From Paenibacillus etheri (GTDB lineage Bacteria; Bacillota; Bacilli; Paenibacillales; Paenibacillaceae): a stretch of 64,000 bases of DNA. This document shows, one piece after another, positions 27,982-36,996 of the stretch. The position numbers and the translations under genes are program-made. The stretch's first letter is position 1, and the number at the start of each line of letters is the position of its first letter. The stretch covers positions 34,441-98,440 of the forward strand of contig NZ_LCZJ02000025.1 of assembly GCF_001012825.1 (NCBI RefSeq), given 5' to 3'. Under the pieces are notes generated by a model. That model was not told the DNA's origin and ran no database searches. It saw nothing but the letters and a program-made list of their open reading frames with translations.

Positions 27982-28791
27982 CTAATCCAATACCTTGATC
28001 ATACGTATACTTTCAGTGCTTAAGCTTAGCGCCGGGTCTCTCTCACGTAAGAAAGCATCGGATGAAAGCAATAACAGCTTTCTCCCCCGGTCTAGATCGA
28101 ATAACACATCGGTTAGTGGATACCCAACGTCCCACTCCCCACTCTGCAGTTGGATGCGGAAATACTGCTCGCCGAGCCGACCCACAACTGAAGTCTTCTG
28201 CTTTGTTCTAATTCTAAAAGAAGAAAATCCATACTTTAGATGATGTGCCTCTGCCATCGGGTAATCATCAATAATGTAAGCCACTTCTTCATAATCTATA
28301 TCCGCTCCAGCAGCAATAACATCTGCACTAGTCGCGGATGAACGATCCAAATCCCTCACATACCAATAAGTACGTCCTTCTTCTGCAAAGCCAAGACGAA
28401 GATACCAAGCATGAGCCTGTTCATTCCATGAGAACACATCCAATACCAACTTCTTAATGTCGTCCCTCTTGGCTAATTTCTCTCCGTAGGCCATCAGCAT
28501 TCCGCCAATGCCATCCTTGCGATACGTCGCATCCACGTTTAGATTATTCAGAACCAACATTTGTTCCATTCTTCGCCATTCCGCGAATCCAATGAGCACT
28601 TCTCCAATATAGGCTCCAATCAACAATGTGGCTGAATGGCCTCCACACTTACAAGCCGCCTGTAGATATGCTGGATAACCAGCACAAGCAAATATCGTTT
28701 GATTGTAAACATGCTCCGGTAAGTTGCTCTTCAAGAGCCGGCATGCATGATGTATATCGTCTTCATGCAGCGGTCTAAACTGCACACTCAT
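27982..28791 (-). CDS. GNAT family N-acetyltransferase
   Basis: The 269-residue protein has a GNAT domain in residues 1-150, with the acetyl-CoA loop RKDGIGGMLMAYGEKLA near 91 and the WNEQAHAWYLRLGF motif near 123. About 115 further residues of unknown fold follow. Its ATG overlaps the stop of the sugar transferase gene by four bases, so the two are translationally coupled. In this setting it could acetylate the amino group installed by the EpsN-like aminotransferase, similar to EpsM in role though not in fold; this is inference. Confidence 0.82.
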   Translation of the reverse strand: MSVQFRPLHEDDIHHACRLLKSNLPEHVYNQTIFACAGYPAYLQAACKCGGHSATLLIGAYIGEVLIGFAEWRRMEQMLVLNNLNVDATYRKDGIGGMLMAYGEKLAKRDDIKKLVLDVFSWNEQAHAWYLRLGFAEEGRTYWYVRDLDRSSATSADVIAAGADIDYEEVAYIIDDYPMAEAHHLKYGFSSFRIRTKQKTSVVGRLGEQYFRIQLQSGEWDVGYPLTDVLFDLDRGRKLLLLSSDAFLRERDPALSLSTESIRMIKVLD

Positions 28792-29414
28792 GCCTGGCCC
28801 TCCTTTTTATTCAGCCTATACTCATCCAGAGGAAGGCTATGCCGACCTGGATTGGCTACAACATCATCTTGGCGAATCACCTTCAAGACGGTCTTACATA
28901 ATATCAGCGCATCAAGTCTGAAACTTAAATTCTCGACATAGGTGACATCATACGAGAGTCGGTCTTTCCATGACGAAGTATTGCGTCCTGACACCTGTGC
29001 TAATCCCGTAATTCCTGGTCTTACTGAGAAACGCAGCCTCTCCTGTTCGGAGTAGTACGGGCTGTAACGCATGAGCAAGGGTCTTGGACCAATCAGGCTC
29101 ATTTCTCCCTTCACAACGTTCACCAATTGCGGCAGCTCATCCAGACTTAACTTCCGGATGATTCCGCCAAACTTGATATATCGTCGCTCATCCGATAACG
29201 GCTGCCCCTGTGTGTCATACAGTTCAGCCATGGTCCGAAATTTGTAGATGAAGAAAGGTTTCTCTCCCCTTCCTGGTCGCTGCTGCTTGAACAAGATTGG
29301 GCTTCCAAGCTTGATTCGAATCAACAACGCTACCACAGCCATAACTGGACTAAATACACATAACATCACGATCGCTCCCACAAGATCGAAGCCTCGTTTC
29401 ATATGGCGATACAT
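28788..29414 (-). CDS. Priming sugar-phosphate transferase (EpsL/PglC/WcaJ-C type)
   Basis: This 208-residue 'bacterial sugar transferase' loads the first sugar-1-phosphate onto undecaprenyl phosphate at the inner face of the membrane. The N-terminal hydrophobic re-entrant helix is FDLVGAIVMLCVFSPVMAVV. The catalytic blocks are GSPILFKQQRPGRGEKPF, IYKFRTM, KLSLDELPQLVNVVKGEMSL and IGPRPLL, followed by RPGITGLAQVSGRN. The length matches the minimal PglC-like form. It starts with a good GGAGG and couples into the GNAT gene. Confidence 0.95.
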   Translation of the reverse strand: MYRHMKRGFDLVGAIVMLCVFSPVMAVVALLIRIKLGSPILFKQQRPGRGEKPFFIYKFRTMAELYDTQGQPLSDERRYIKFGGIIRKLSLDELPQLVNVVKGEMSLIGPRPLLMRYSPYYSEQERLRFSVRPGITGLAQVSGRNTSSWKDRLSYDVTYVENLSFRLDALILCKTVLKVIRQDDVVANPGRHSLPLDEYRLNKKEGQA

Positions 29415-29438
29415 GTTAGTACTCCTCCCGCCTTTCTC

Positions 29439-30560
29439 TTAATCCGTAAAAAGACGTTCCTTAAGTGAGTTCACCTGTTTTAAATCAGCACTCCAGTAGT
29501 ACACCTTAGTTCCGACTAGCGGATCAACACCAGAACTGTTATTTCCTGGAATCTGTTCGTATTGAAAGTCCTCGGAAGCGATCCCCTTGAATAACCAAGC
29601 TAAGCTGAGCAAATCACTGTCACTGAAGCTTGTATCGATAATGTCCTTCTTTTCATGGAGTAATAATCCCGCCAAATCCGGAAGATGCTCAGGGCTCAAG
29701 AGCTTATTCGCCACAGCTCTAACGATATTGAATTGCTCCTCTTGACGACTAAAGTCACCGTTCGGAGTAGAATACCGTGCCCTTGCAAGGTAGAGTGCAT
29801 GCACACCATCCAGATGCTGTTCGCCTTTTTTGATGGTAATCTCAGGGGTTATACTCACGTCCTGATTGATTACCATATCGATCCCACCGATCGAATCGAT
29901 GAAATCACGAACACCGGAGAAGTTCGTCTTAATGTAATGATGAATGGGGATATTCATAAAGTCGCTCACCGCTTGAATAAGCGTCAGCGTTCCTTGCTCA
30001 TTCCCACCTTTGGACTCCCCAACAATATGAGCATGATTAATTTTGGTATATCCAACATTTTGTACATAAACCTTTGTATCACGCGGTACAGAGACGATGT
30101 TCACCTTACGCTGTTCTGGTATCACATGCACAACCATGATCGTGTCAGCACGCGAGATTTCCCCACCCCAGGTGTCTGTTCCAATGAGTACAACATTAAA
30201 GGATGAAGTTTTTTTATCGGATGCAGATGGCGATGCTGTTGATTCAGTCGATGGAAGTACCGCGCCATCCGAATTTACTGGGCCATTCGAAGTCCCATCC
30301 GACTGCGTTTTCCCCACAGGTACCACAGAAACTTTAGAGCCAGGTATCGTCAATGGATTAAGGACTGCCTTTTGAAAGCGCTTCTCAGGGTTTAACACCC
30401 CTCTAATCCAGATCCCACCAACGATAATCACAATCAGAAAACCAATCAGGGCGAATCCTCCAATTCGCCTCATGACTATTTGCTTTCTTGTGAAACTCCT
30501 GTCACTCTTCCCCTGCAAACGCAATGTCTTTTTCCATTTACCCATAAACGGCTTCATCAT
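29439..30560 (-). CDS. LytR-CpsA-Psr (LCP) family cell-wall polymer transferase
   Basis: The 373-residue protein has a single N-terminal membrane helix (about 33-53), a Ser/Thr-rich linker and an LCP catalytic domain outside. Key blocks are LIGTDTWGGEISRADTIMVV, KVNIVSVPRDTKVYV and, later, HALYLARARYSTPNGDFSRQ; the conserved Arg and Asp residues bind the polyprenyl pyrophosphate. LCP enzymes attach anionic polymers or capsules to peptidoglycan. Its presence inside the cluster suggests that at least part of the polysaccharide is wall-linked. The start codon abuts the stop of the dehydratase gene (TAAATG), which indicates coupling. Confidence 0.93.
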   Translation of the reverse strand: MMKPFMGKWKKTLRLQGKSDRSFTRKQIVMRRIGGFALIGFLIVIIVGGIWIRGVLNPEKRFQKAVLNPLTIPGSKVSVVPVGKTQSDGTSNGPVNSDGAVLPSTESTASPSASDKKTSSFNVVLIGTDTWGGEISRADTIMVVHVIPEQRKVNIVSVPRDTKVYVQNVGYTKINHAHIVGESKGGNEQGTLTLIQAVSDFMNIPIHHYIKTNFSGVRDFIDSIGGIDMVINQDVSITPEITIKKGEQHLDGVHALYLARARYSTPNGDFSRQEEQFNIVRAVANKLLSPEHLPDLAGLLLHEKKDIIDTSFSDSDLLSLAWLFKGIASEDFQYEQIPGNNSSGVDPLVGTKVYYWSADLKQVNSLKERLFTD

Positions 30561-32471
30561 TTAGATCCCCGCATGGACTTCGGATTTAATCCGTTCAAGC
30601 TCATGAGTAGCCAGCTGTGGTTCTTCCTGAAAGCCCGAATAGCTCGGAATAAGCTGCTTTAATAATTTCTTAATCTGATAACTGCTTGGTACAAATTCAT
30701 ACCGTTTGCACAAATTCTCCAGAACTCCAAGGACCAAATTCAGTTCGGATCTGGATACACTTTGAGGACGACTGATCATGATGCGATAGTTATTCGTAAC
30801 CATCAATCCTTCCTCTTCCGTCAGGAGTTCCTCAAATAATTTTTCTCCAGGACGAATGCCCGTGACCACAATAGGGATATCTTTATCGGGTTCTAAACCC
30901 GACAGGCGTATTAAATCTCTCGCTAGATCGTATATCCGAACCGGCTTACCCATATCAAGCACGAACACCTCGCCACCTTGTGCCAGTACGCTCGCCTGGA
31001 TAACCAATTGCACTGCTTCAGGGATCGTCATGAAATACCGCACCATATCCATATGGGTAACCGTAACCGGGCCGCCGCTCTCGATCTGTCTTTTGAATAA
31101 CGGAATAACACTTCCCCGACTACCGAGTACATTACCGAAACGGACAGCGGCAAAAACCGTCTTGCTGGATGAATTCTGATCATTAATTATCATTTCTGCC
31201 GCTCGCTTCGTAGCTCCCATGACACTTGTTGGATTAACCGCTTTGTCCGAAGAGATCAGAATGAACCGCTTAGCACCATATTTGGCACTCGCTTCCGCCA
31301 CATTCCTTGTTCCGATAACGTTGTTCTTTACCGCCTCCACCGGATTCATCTCCATAAGGGGAACATGTTTATGCGCGGCGGCGTGATACACGATCGTAGG
31401 TCGAAAATTCTGAAAAACACTATCGATCCGCGACACATCCTGAATATCAGCTATGATGGGTTGAATCTTCTGATCGGGATATAGCTGGCGTAGCTCTTGT
31501 TCAATCAGGTAAATGCTGTTCTCACCATGACCAAGCAGCAACATTTCCTTCGGACGATATGCAGCTAGCTGACGACACAGTTCTGAGCCAATGGAGCCTC
31601 CTGCACCCGTGATGAGGATACACTCACTCCCTAAATTCTCGCGAATCTCCTCAGTGTTAATCTCAACAGGTGTCCTACCCAACAAATCATTTACGGACAC
31701 TTCGCGGATTCGATTGACTGCCATTTTCCCGTCCAAAATTTCAGTCATACTAGGCATTAGCTTAATCTGCGCTTTTGTTGATTTACAGATCTCGATGATC
31801 TCCATTAAGTCGTTATGTGGCGCTGTCGGAAGGGCAATAATAATGAATGCAATATCTAGCTGTTTCACGGCTTCGGGAATGAATTTTCGGTTACCCACAA
31901 TGGGTAGCCCCATAACTTCCAGCTTTTGTTTGGATGTATCATCATCAATGAAGGCGACCGGATGCATAAATTTGAACCTTGAATGCTTGATATCTTTTGT
32001 AACGAGGATTCCTGCCTTACCAGCCCCTACGATTAGAAGATTTCCTTCGAAGGTATCCTTCGCACCCGTTGTCTCAAACCCATCATTTAGAAGACGTTTA
32101 ATCATTCGTAACCCAACAATGCCGAGGAATACATAACCCGCTGCAAAATAAATGGAAATCGGCAGTCGATAGGAAGGAACCACTGCATGCATGGATAAGT
32201 TGACAACAATCACACCAACGAGTGTTAATGCACTCACTTTTAGCAGCTGTAGTAACTCTCTCATTCCCGTGTATCGCCAGATATTGTTATACACTTTGAA
32301 TCCAAATGAGAAGGCCGCATACACCGCAATGTGAATCAATATTGCCCACGGAAGCATCCACACGTACATCTCAGGGATTTGAAAATCAAACCGAAGTAAA
32401 AACACAAGCCACACTGAAGCCGTAATAATCCCCGCATCCAACATGACCAAACGGACGATCCGCATTCTCAT
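30561..32471 (-). CDS. Membrane nucleoside-diphosphate-sugar 4,6-dehydratase/epimerase (EpsC/CapD/PglF type)
   Basis: The product is 636 residues from an ATG at 32471; a GTG at 32474 is equally well spaced from GGGAG. Four N-terminal membrane segments (1-125) precede a first Rossmann CoA-like region (LLIVGAGKAGILVTKDI). The catalytic SDR domain has ILITGAGGSIGSELCRQLA, then VYHAAAHKHVPLMEMNP, and KRFILISSDKAVNPTSVMGA. As usual for this large-membrane group, the Tyr of YxxxK is replaced (Met near the Lys of GATKRAAE). It would convert UDP-GlcNAc to a 4-keto-6-deoxy sugar for the aminotransferase at 25568. Confidence 0.93.
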   Translation of the reverse strand: MRMRIVRLVMLDAGIITASVWLVFLLRFDFQIPEMYVWMLPWAILIHIAVYAAFSFGFKVYNNIWRYTGMRELLQLLKVSALTLVGVIVVNLSMHAVVPSYRLPISIYFAAGYVFLGIVGLRMIKRLLNDGFETTGAKDTFEGNLLIVGAGKAGILVTKDIKHSRFKFMHPVAFIDDDTSKQKLEVMGLPIVGNRKFIPEAVKQLDIAFIIIALPTAPHNDLMEIIEICKSTKAQIKLMPSMTEILDGKMAVNRIREVSVNDLLGRTPVEINTEEIRENLGSECILITGAGGSIGSELCRQLAAYRPKEMLLLGHGENSIYLIEQELRQLYPDQKIQPIIADIQDVSRIDSVFQNFRPTIVYHAAAHKHVPLMEMNPVEAVKNNVIGTRNVAEASAKYGAKRFILISSDKAVNPTSVMGATKRAAEMIINDQNSSSKTVFAAVRFGNVLGSRGSVIPLFKRQIESGGPVTVTHMDMVRYFMTIPEAVQLVIQASVLAQGGEVFVLDMGKPVRIYDLARDLIRLSGLEPDKDIPIVVTGIRPGEKLFEELLTEEEGLMVTNNYRIMISRPQSVSRSELNLVLGVLENLCKRYEFVPSSYQIKKLLKQLIPSYSGFQEEPQLATHELERIKSEVHAGI

Positions 32472-32506
32472 CACTTCTTTCTCCCTAATTAACTAAAAGT
32501 TCATGA

Positions 32507-33805
32507 TCAATCTTCCGACAGGCTCGCATGCATTTCAGACGGAACCCGCTTTCTTTCCTCCTTATCCAATGCTTCTATATAGATCGAGTCCATTTCACGG
32601 AGTACCGCTGGCAATCCGTAGCGAATGATCCTCTCCTTGTTTGTATCTCCCATTGCCATGGTTAATGCTGAATCATCTCGTAGTTGAATAAATGCCTTAG
32701 CGGTAGCGGTAATATCATCCACGGGAACCAACATACCTGTTGACTCATGTTCGATCAAATCATGAATCCCCCGAATATGCGTACCGATAACAGGTTTCCC
32801 TACTGCCATCGCCTCCATTATCGCCCGAGGTAGTCCCTCCCGATAGGATACAAGTGCAGCAATATCACACGCTCTAAGTAGATCCGGAATATCTCTACGG
32901 TACCCAAGCATATGCACTCGATCGCTGACTCCTAGCCGTTTAGCAAGTTCCAATAATGTCTGCTCAAGCGGTCCGGTACCCGCAAAAGCCAGATGGATAT
33001 TGCCTGCTTGAGCCCCCAACTGACCCAGCGCTTTAACCAACTGCTTCTGATTCTTGTTGGCGTTTAGTTCAGCAACGCATAGGATGACGAAGGGAGGTTC
33101 ATCCTGATCACTCATCGGCAGATCAAATAGTTGGCGTCGCCTATCTACCTTCACCGTCTCAGCTTCAGGATGATCCTGTTCGCTACCGTAAACCTGGAGA
33201 TCAAGCCCTACACCACTCACATAGGTCACTTTTTTCCGGACAGAAAATTTCTGGGCACGTTTGTAATCTTCACTGTTTATGGTGATCAGCACATCTGTCC
33301 AGCGAGCCATTAATCTCTCGAGCGGATAATAAAGCATCCAGTTCAGGAGAGGAGCTCCCTTAAAAAAATGAAAGCCGTGAGCTGTATACAATGTGCAAGG
33401 CACACCTGCTCTATGGGCCGCAATCCGTCCGAGAATCGAAGCGACTGGCGTATGTACATGGACGAACTGGAACCCCTCCTTCTTGAAGCTTTCCGTTAGT
33501 ATCCCTAGTGCCGCCCAGTTCTGTATCTGTAAAGGGCTACGCTGGATGGGCACATCATGGCAGACGATCCCCTTCTCTTCTAACCGTAATCTCGCTTCCC
33601 CAGGCTGCGCGTAAGCATGCACTTCACAACCCTTTTGCTGCAATAACTCCATGTAAGGTAGATGGAAACTTTCAAAATGTCCAAAAATGGAGGCTACAAA
33701 AGCAACTCTTACCAGCCCACAGTCTTCAGCAGGTATGCTCCCGAACCCCTTGTTATTGCGCTTGTTCTGTTTCTTGTCGTAGCTTACGACCGGCAGATCT
33801 TTCAA
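32507..33805 (-). CDS. Glycosyltransferase family 4 (EpsD-like)
   Basis: The 432-residue GT-B fold enzyme starts its conserved part at VRVAFVASIFGHFESFHLPY (residue 32). It carries YTAHGFHFFKGAPLLNW and the EX7E-type donor site AALVSYREGLPRAIMEAMAVG, followed by GKPVIGTHIRG. The chosen TTG at 33805 lies inside the preceding ligase gene (52-base overlap) and has a weak ribosome site. No closer start codon exists before the conserved part, so translational coupling is likely. It should add a sugar to the lipid-linked repeat at the cytoplasmic face. No other dedicated glycosyltransferase besides the primer is in the cluster, which is few for a repeat unit. Confidence 0.92.
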   Translation of the reverse strand: MKDLPVVSYDKKQNKRNNKGFGSIPAEDCGLVRVAFVASIFGHFESFHLPYMELLQQKGCEVHAYAQPGEARLRLEEKGIVCHDVPIQRSPLQIQNWAALGILTESFKKEGFQFVHVHTPVASILGRIAAHRAGVPCTLYTAHGFHFFKGAPLLNWMLYYPLERLMARWTDVLITINSEDYKRAQKFSVRKKVTYVSGVGLDLQVYGSEQDHPEAETVKVDRRRQLFDLPMSDQDEPPFVILCVAELNANKNQKQLVKALGQLGAQAGNIHLAFAGTGPLEQTLLELAKRLGVSDRVHMLGYRRDIPDLLRACDIAALVSYREGLPRAIMEAMAVGKPVIGTHIRGIHDLIEHESTGMLVPVDDITATAKAFIQLRDDSALTMAMGDTNKERIIRYGLPAVLREMDSIYIEALDKEERKRVPSEMHASLSED

Positions 33806-35015
33806 TGCCCTTGGTTCGATACCGCATCACCCCTTTCCACCCCGTATTCGTTAATCGGATGCAAGCTGCGTTCATAGCCATCATGAACCACCAGTAACGC
33901 TGGAATAAGGCTTCAATACCCATCGAAAGTCCAATCATCGCTGCGTGTGACAGCAGTAATGCCATAATGATCGGTCTATTCTCCTTATCTGCTGCGCGAT
34001 AAGAACGGAGCCCGACGATGAAGAACCAGATCATAAACCCGCCATACACGATTAAGCCCAGTAAGCCAAATTCCGTCATAAACCAGATCGGAGTATTATG
34101 GATAATAATCCGCAGTTCATAGTTATAGCTACCGAGTCCAATCCCTAATAATGGACTTTGAGCGATCCACTCCACAGCCTTCCCAATGATGTCAAGGCGT
34201 GACTGAATCTGCGAAGGTCTACTGGCCATATTCCCAAGCACATCCAGATAAGCTGTACCTTTATAGAGCAGCAGTGCTCCAAACGCGACACTAAACCCCA
34301 TGCCGATCTTGATTAGTCGAGAAGGATTCGTCAGCAGAAGTGTAAGTAGGACTAGGAACAAGCCAATCCATGACGACCGCGAAAAAGTCATTATTATGCC
34401 ACCGGCTAGGGTTATCGTCGCTATCGTACTCACCCATCCCCTAAGTAGCTTCACCCCGTTCCCGCTCGTCATGATATGAATAGCAAAAGCTGTTACTAGT
34501 AATCCGCCGTATGCATTCGGATCAATTAACATCCCGGACAGGCGACCGTCTTGAACCATAAATGGAACCTTGACTCCGCTAAAAAAATCGAACAAAGCAA
34601 CGCTATTGAAGATCAGCACACTGATCAGAAAAGCTCGTAGCATTTTATATAACCGATCCCAGCTGTCTACAGCCTGAACGAGCATAATATAAGTCAGCAG
34701 CAGGAGTATAAACCCAAAATCTTTTTGCAATAGAGCGTATTGTGTAATGAATCCATTGCGCCAAATGGATACAAATGAAGCGAGGACGAAAATAAACAAC
34801 ATCCCCCAATGCCATGAACTGAACTGCCTAGGGTCCAATTTGAGGTGAAAACCTGCTGCAAATAAACCGAGCATTAAGAAAAGGTCAGAGGGTGCAATTC
34901 GAAAGGCACCACCGAAGTCAATTTGTGCCGGAAGGCAGATGATGTAACCCATAACCGCAAACAGAAATAAATTACGCATGGTGTAGGGTTTCCCTACAAC
35001 GGATACAGATGTCAT
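33753..35015 (-). CDS. O-antigen polymerase/ligase family membrane protein (Wzy_C)
   Basis: This 420-residue protein has about eleven hydrophobic segments. It bears the Wzy_C signature in SRSSWIGLFLVLLTLLL and the following large extracytoplasmic loop (RPSQIQSRLDIIGKAVEWI, ...PLLGIGLGSYNYEL). Proteins of this type polymerise or ligate lipid-linked repeats on the outer side of the membrane. Together with the flippase it defines a Wzx/Wzy-dependent pathway. The start at 35015 follows GTAGGGG. Confidence 0.88.
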   Translation of the reverse strand: MTSVSVVGKPYTMRNLFLFAVMGYIICLPAQIDFGGAFRIAPSDLFLMLGLFAAGFHLKLDPRQFSSWHWGMLFIFVLASFVSIWRNGFITQYALLQKDFGFILLLLTYIMLVQAVDSWDRLYKMLRAFLISVLIFNSVALFDFFSGVKVPFMVQDGRLSGMLIDPNAYGGLLVTAFAIHIMTSGNGVKLLRGWVSTIATITLAGGIIMTFSRSSWIGLFLVLLTLLLTNPSRLIKIGMGFSVAFGALLLYKGTAYLDVLGNMASRPSQIQSRLDIIGKAVEWIAQSPLLGIGLGSYNYELRIIIHNTPIWFMTEFGLLGLIVYGGFMIWFFIVGLRSYRAADKENRPIIMALLLSHAAMIGLSMGIEALFQRYWWFMMAMNAACIRLTNTGWKGVMRYRTKGIERSAGRKLRQETEQAQ

Positions 35016-35047
35016 ACAAGCCCCTACTTTCCTATGAGAAATTGCCT

Positions 35048-36283
35048 CTATGCGGCCAATTCCTGTTGTACCTGTTTCCTTGCCTGACGGATTACCAAGA
35101 AAAGCACGATTACACTGCCAATCATCTGAATGAGTAAAGCCAAACTAGCCCCCATCGCAGCACCTATCACCCCGAAAATAGGTACGAATATTAAACAGGA
35201 AAGTCCATTAGTGAGCACTGAACACAGAAACAATGGAATCTGCGCTTTGTATTTCCCGGTGGCTGTTATGGCATACCACAGGTAGGACGACACAAATACC
35301 AACAAAGTAGAAACGAGCAACCAATGAAATAAGCCTATCTCCTCAGCCACATCTGCACTAAATAATAGGGTTAGTAGCTGATGCCCAAACATCCACCCGA
35401 TCAAACAAGCAACCGCACTAATTCCAAGGCCCATTACAATCATCCGACTGAGTAAAGTGATAAACTCCTTATGTCGTCCAGCAGCGTGCCAACGGGCAAG
35501 ACGTGGGGTTATCGCTTCACCGAGTGCAGTAACAACAACATTGCAGGCAACGATCATGTATGAGAGCGTAGCGTATACACCTAAGTCATGTTCCCCTCTA
35601 AAATAAGAGATCGCGTATAGTGGAATATTTGTATTTAGCGACATCAACGCGAGCACAATACCTAGAGGTGAACTAATGAACAGCAAGCCCCATAAACGTC
35701 TCTTGTTAAAAAGTGGCTTGAGCGACGTATACACTCTCGCTTTGCGGGCATCGTATGCAATCGTTATCGCTAACCATCCGGCGATCATGACTAATAACGC
35801 TAGAATGAGACTCTGAGTAGGGATAAATACGAGGGCGAACACAAGTATGGAGAACAATCCTTTAGCAGTTCTTGAGAAAGAAATTTGATCTAACCTCTCC
35901 TGCTTCTGAACGATACCCAACAAAATATCACTGACCGACTCAACAATTCTATACAATCCGATGAAAAATATGACTAAAGCTGTATTCCAATCAAAACCAC
36001 TTACGATGCAACAACCGGCTGTAATTATGAACGCAGCAGCGGTTGTCACGATTCGAAGGCCAAAAAAATCTCCAAAAAGATATTTCCCCGAGGTATCAAC
36101 AATCAAGATCGAACGCAGATGTAGATGCGACAACATAAAGATAGGAGCAGTCACCGCAAGCCCTAACGAATATTGCCCAACAATTTCAGATGATCCAAAT
36201 TTATTAAGTAGAATTACAATCACGAATTGAGCACCCGCATAAGTGATATTCCCGAATAAATAACGAAGAGAAGCAAATGTCAT
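35048..36283 (-). CDS. Polysaccharide repeat-unit flippase (Wzx/MATE-like, EpsK type)
   Basis: The 411-residue membrane protein has about twelve transmembrane segments, a typical N-terminus (MTFASLRYLFGNITYAGAQF) and a pattern of basic cytoplasmic loops as in the PST/Wzx group. The ATG at 36283 sits five bases after the stop of the kinase gene. An upstream in-frame start at 36316 would overlap that gene and is less likely. It should move undecaprenyl-linked repeats to the outer leaflet. Confidence 0.9.
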   Translation of the reverse strand: MTFASLRYLFGNITYAGAQFVIVILLNKFGSSEIVGQYSLGLAVTAPIFMLSHLHLRSILIVDTSGKYLFGDFFGLRIVTTAAAFIITAGCCIVSGFDWNTALVIFFIGLYRIVESVSDILLGIVQKQERLDQISFSRTAKGLFSILVFALVFIPTQSLILALLVMIAGWLAITIAYDARKARVYTSLKPLFNKRRLWGLLFISSPLGIVLALMSLNTNIPLYAISYFRGEHDLGVYATLSYMIVACNVVVTALGEAITPRLARWHAAGRHKEFITLLSRMIVMGLGISAVACLIGWMFGHQLLTLLFSADVAEEIGLFHWLLVSTLLVFVSSYLWYAITATGKYKAQIPLFLCSVLTNGLSCLIFVPIFGVIGAAMGASLALLIQMIGSVIVLFLVIRQARKQVQQELAA

Positions 36284-36288
36284 AAACG

Positions 36289-36996
36289 TTAGACCATTCC
36301 GGAAGATGACGCCCAATCGGCAAAATCTTCACTGCGAATCTTGTAGCGCTTGCTACTCTTTCGATAATTCAAAACTGCTCCCACAATATGCGCCCCTTGC
36401 TGCTCAAGCATCTGTTTTGCAGAGTTCGTATGCTTCAAGAGCACTTTCCCGGATTTAACCACTAACAGTACCCCCTCAGTCATCTTTGCTAAGATAAGAG
36501 CATCCGAGAAGGGCATTAACACAGAAGAAGAATCGATGACAATCGTATCAAATCGCTCGCTGAGCTCTGCGAATAACCTCTTCATTCCTGTTGATCCTAG
36601 TAAGTCAGCCGGATTTGGGGAGATTGGACCAGAGGTCAGTACAGAAAGCCCCTCTGAATCCTCAATAGAAAAAATACAATCCTCCACACGGGTTTGATCC
36701 ACTAGAATGCTACTTAATCCGACCCAATTAGGCAGATCAAAAGCCTTATGCACAGTTGGCGTGCGCAAATCTCCATCGATCAGAAGCACCGTTCTACCCG
36801 TCTCCGCCATGGCTATGGCCAAGTTCATTGCTACTGTCGACTTGCCTTCATTTGGAAGAGAGCTTGTAACTAATAAAGAACGGATTTCTCCACCTACTCG
36901 GGTATAGCGAATATTGGAACGTATCGTACGGAATTGATCTCCATTAGATGACTTCGGTTGTTCCAGGCAATACAATTTTGGCGTTTTCTTCTTCAT
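36289..36996 (-). CDS. BY-type tyrosine kinase, CpsD/CapB family
   Basis: The 235-residue cytoplasmic P-loop kinase has Walker A in TSSLPNEGKSTVAMNLA (near residue 44), Walker A' in TVLLIDGDLRTP and Walker B in IDSSSVLMPF (near residue 155). The C-terminal tail has only one tyrosine (KRYKIRSED), rather than the Tyr cluster usual in autophosphorylating CpsD proteins, so regulation may be altered. It overlaps the 3' end of the chain-length regulator gene by 53 bases. The pair would form the split Wzc complex that governs polymer length. Confidence 0.93.
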   Translation of the reverse strand: MKKKTPKLYCLEQPKSSNGDQFRTIRSNIRYTRVGGEIRSLLVTSSLPNEGKSTVAMNLAIAMAETGRTVLLIDGDLRTPTVHKAFDLPNWVGLSSILVDQTRVEDCIFSIEDSEGLSVLTSGPISPNPADLLGSTGMKRLFAELSERFDTIVIDSSSVLMPFSDALILAKMTEGVLLVVKSGKVLLKHTNSAKQMLEQQGAHIVGAVLNYRKSSKRYKIRSEDFADWASSSGMV

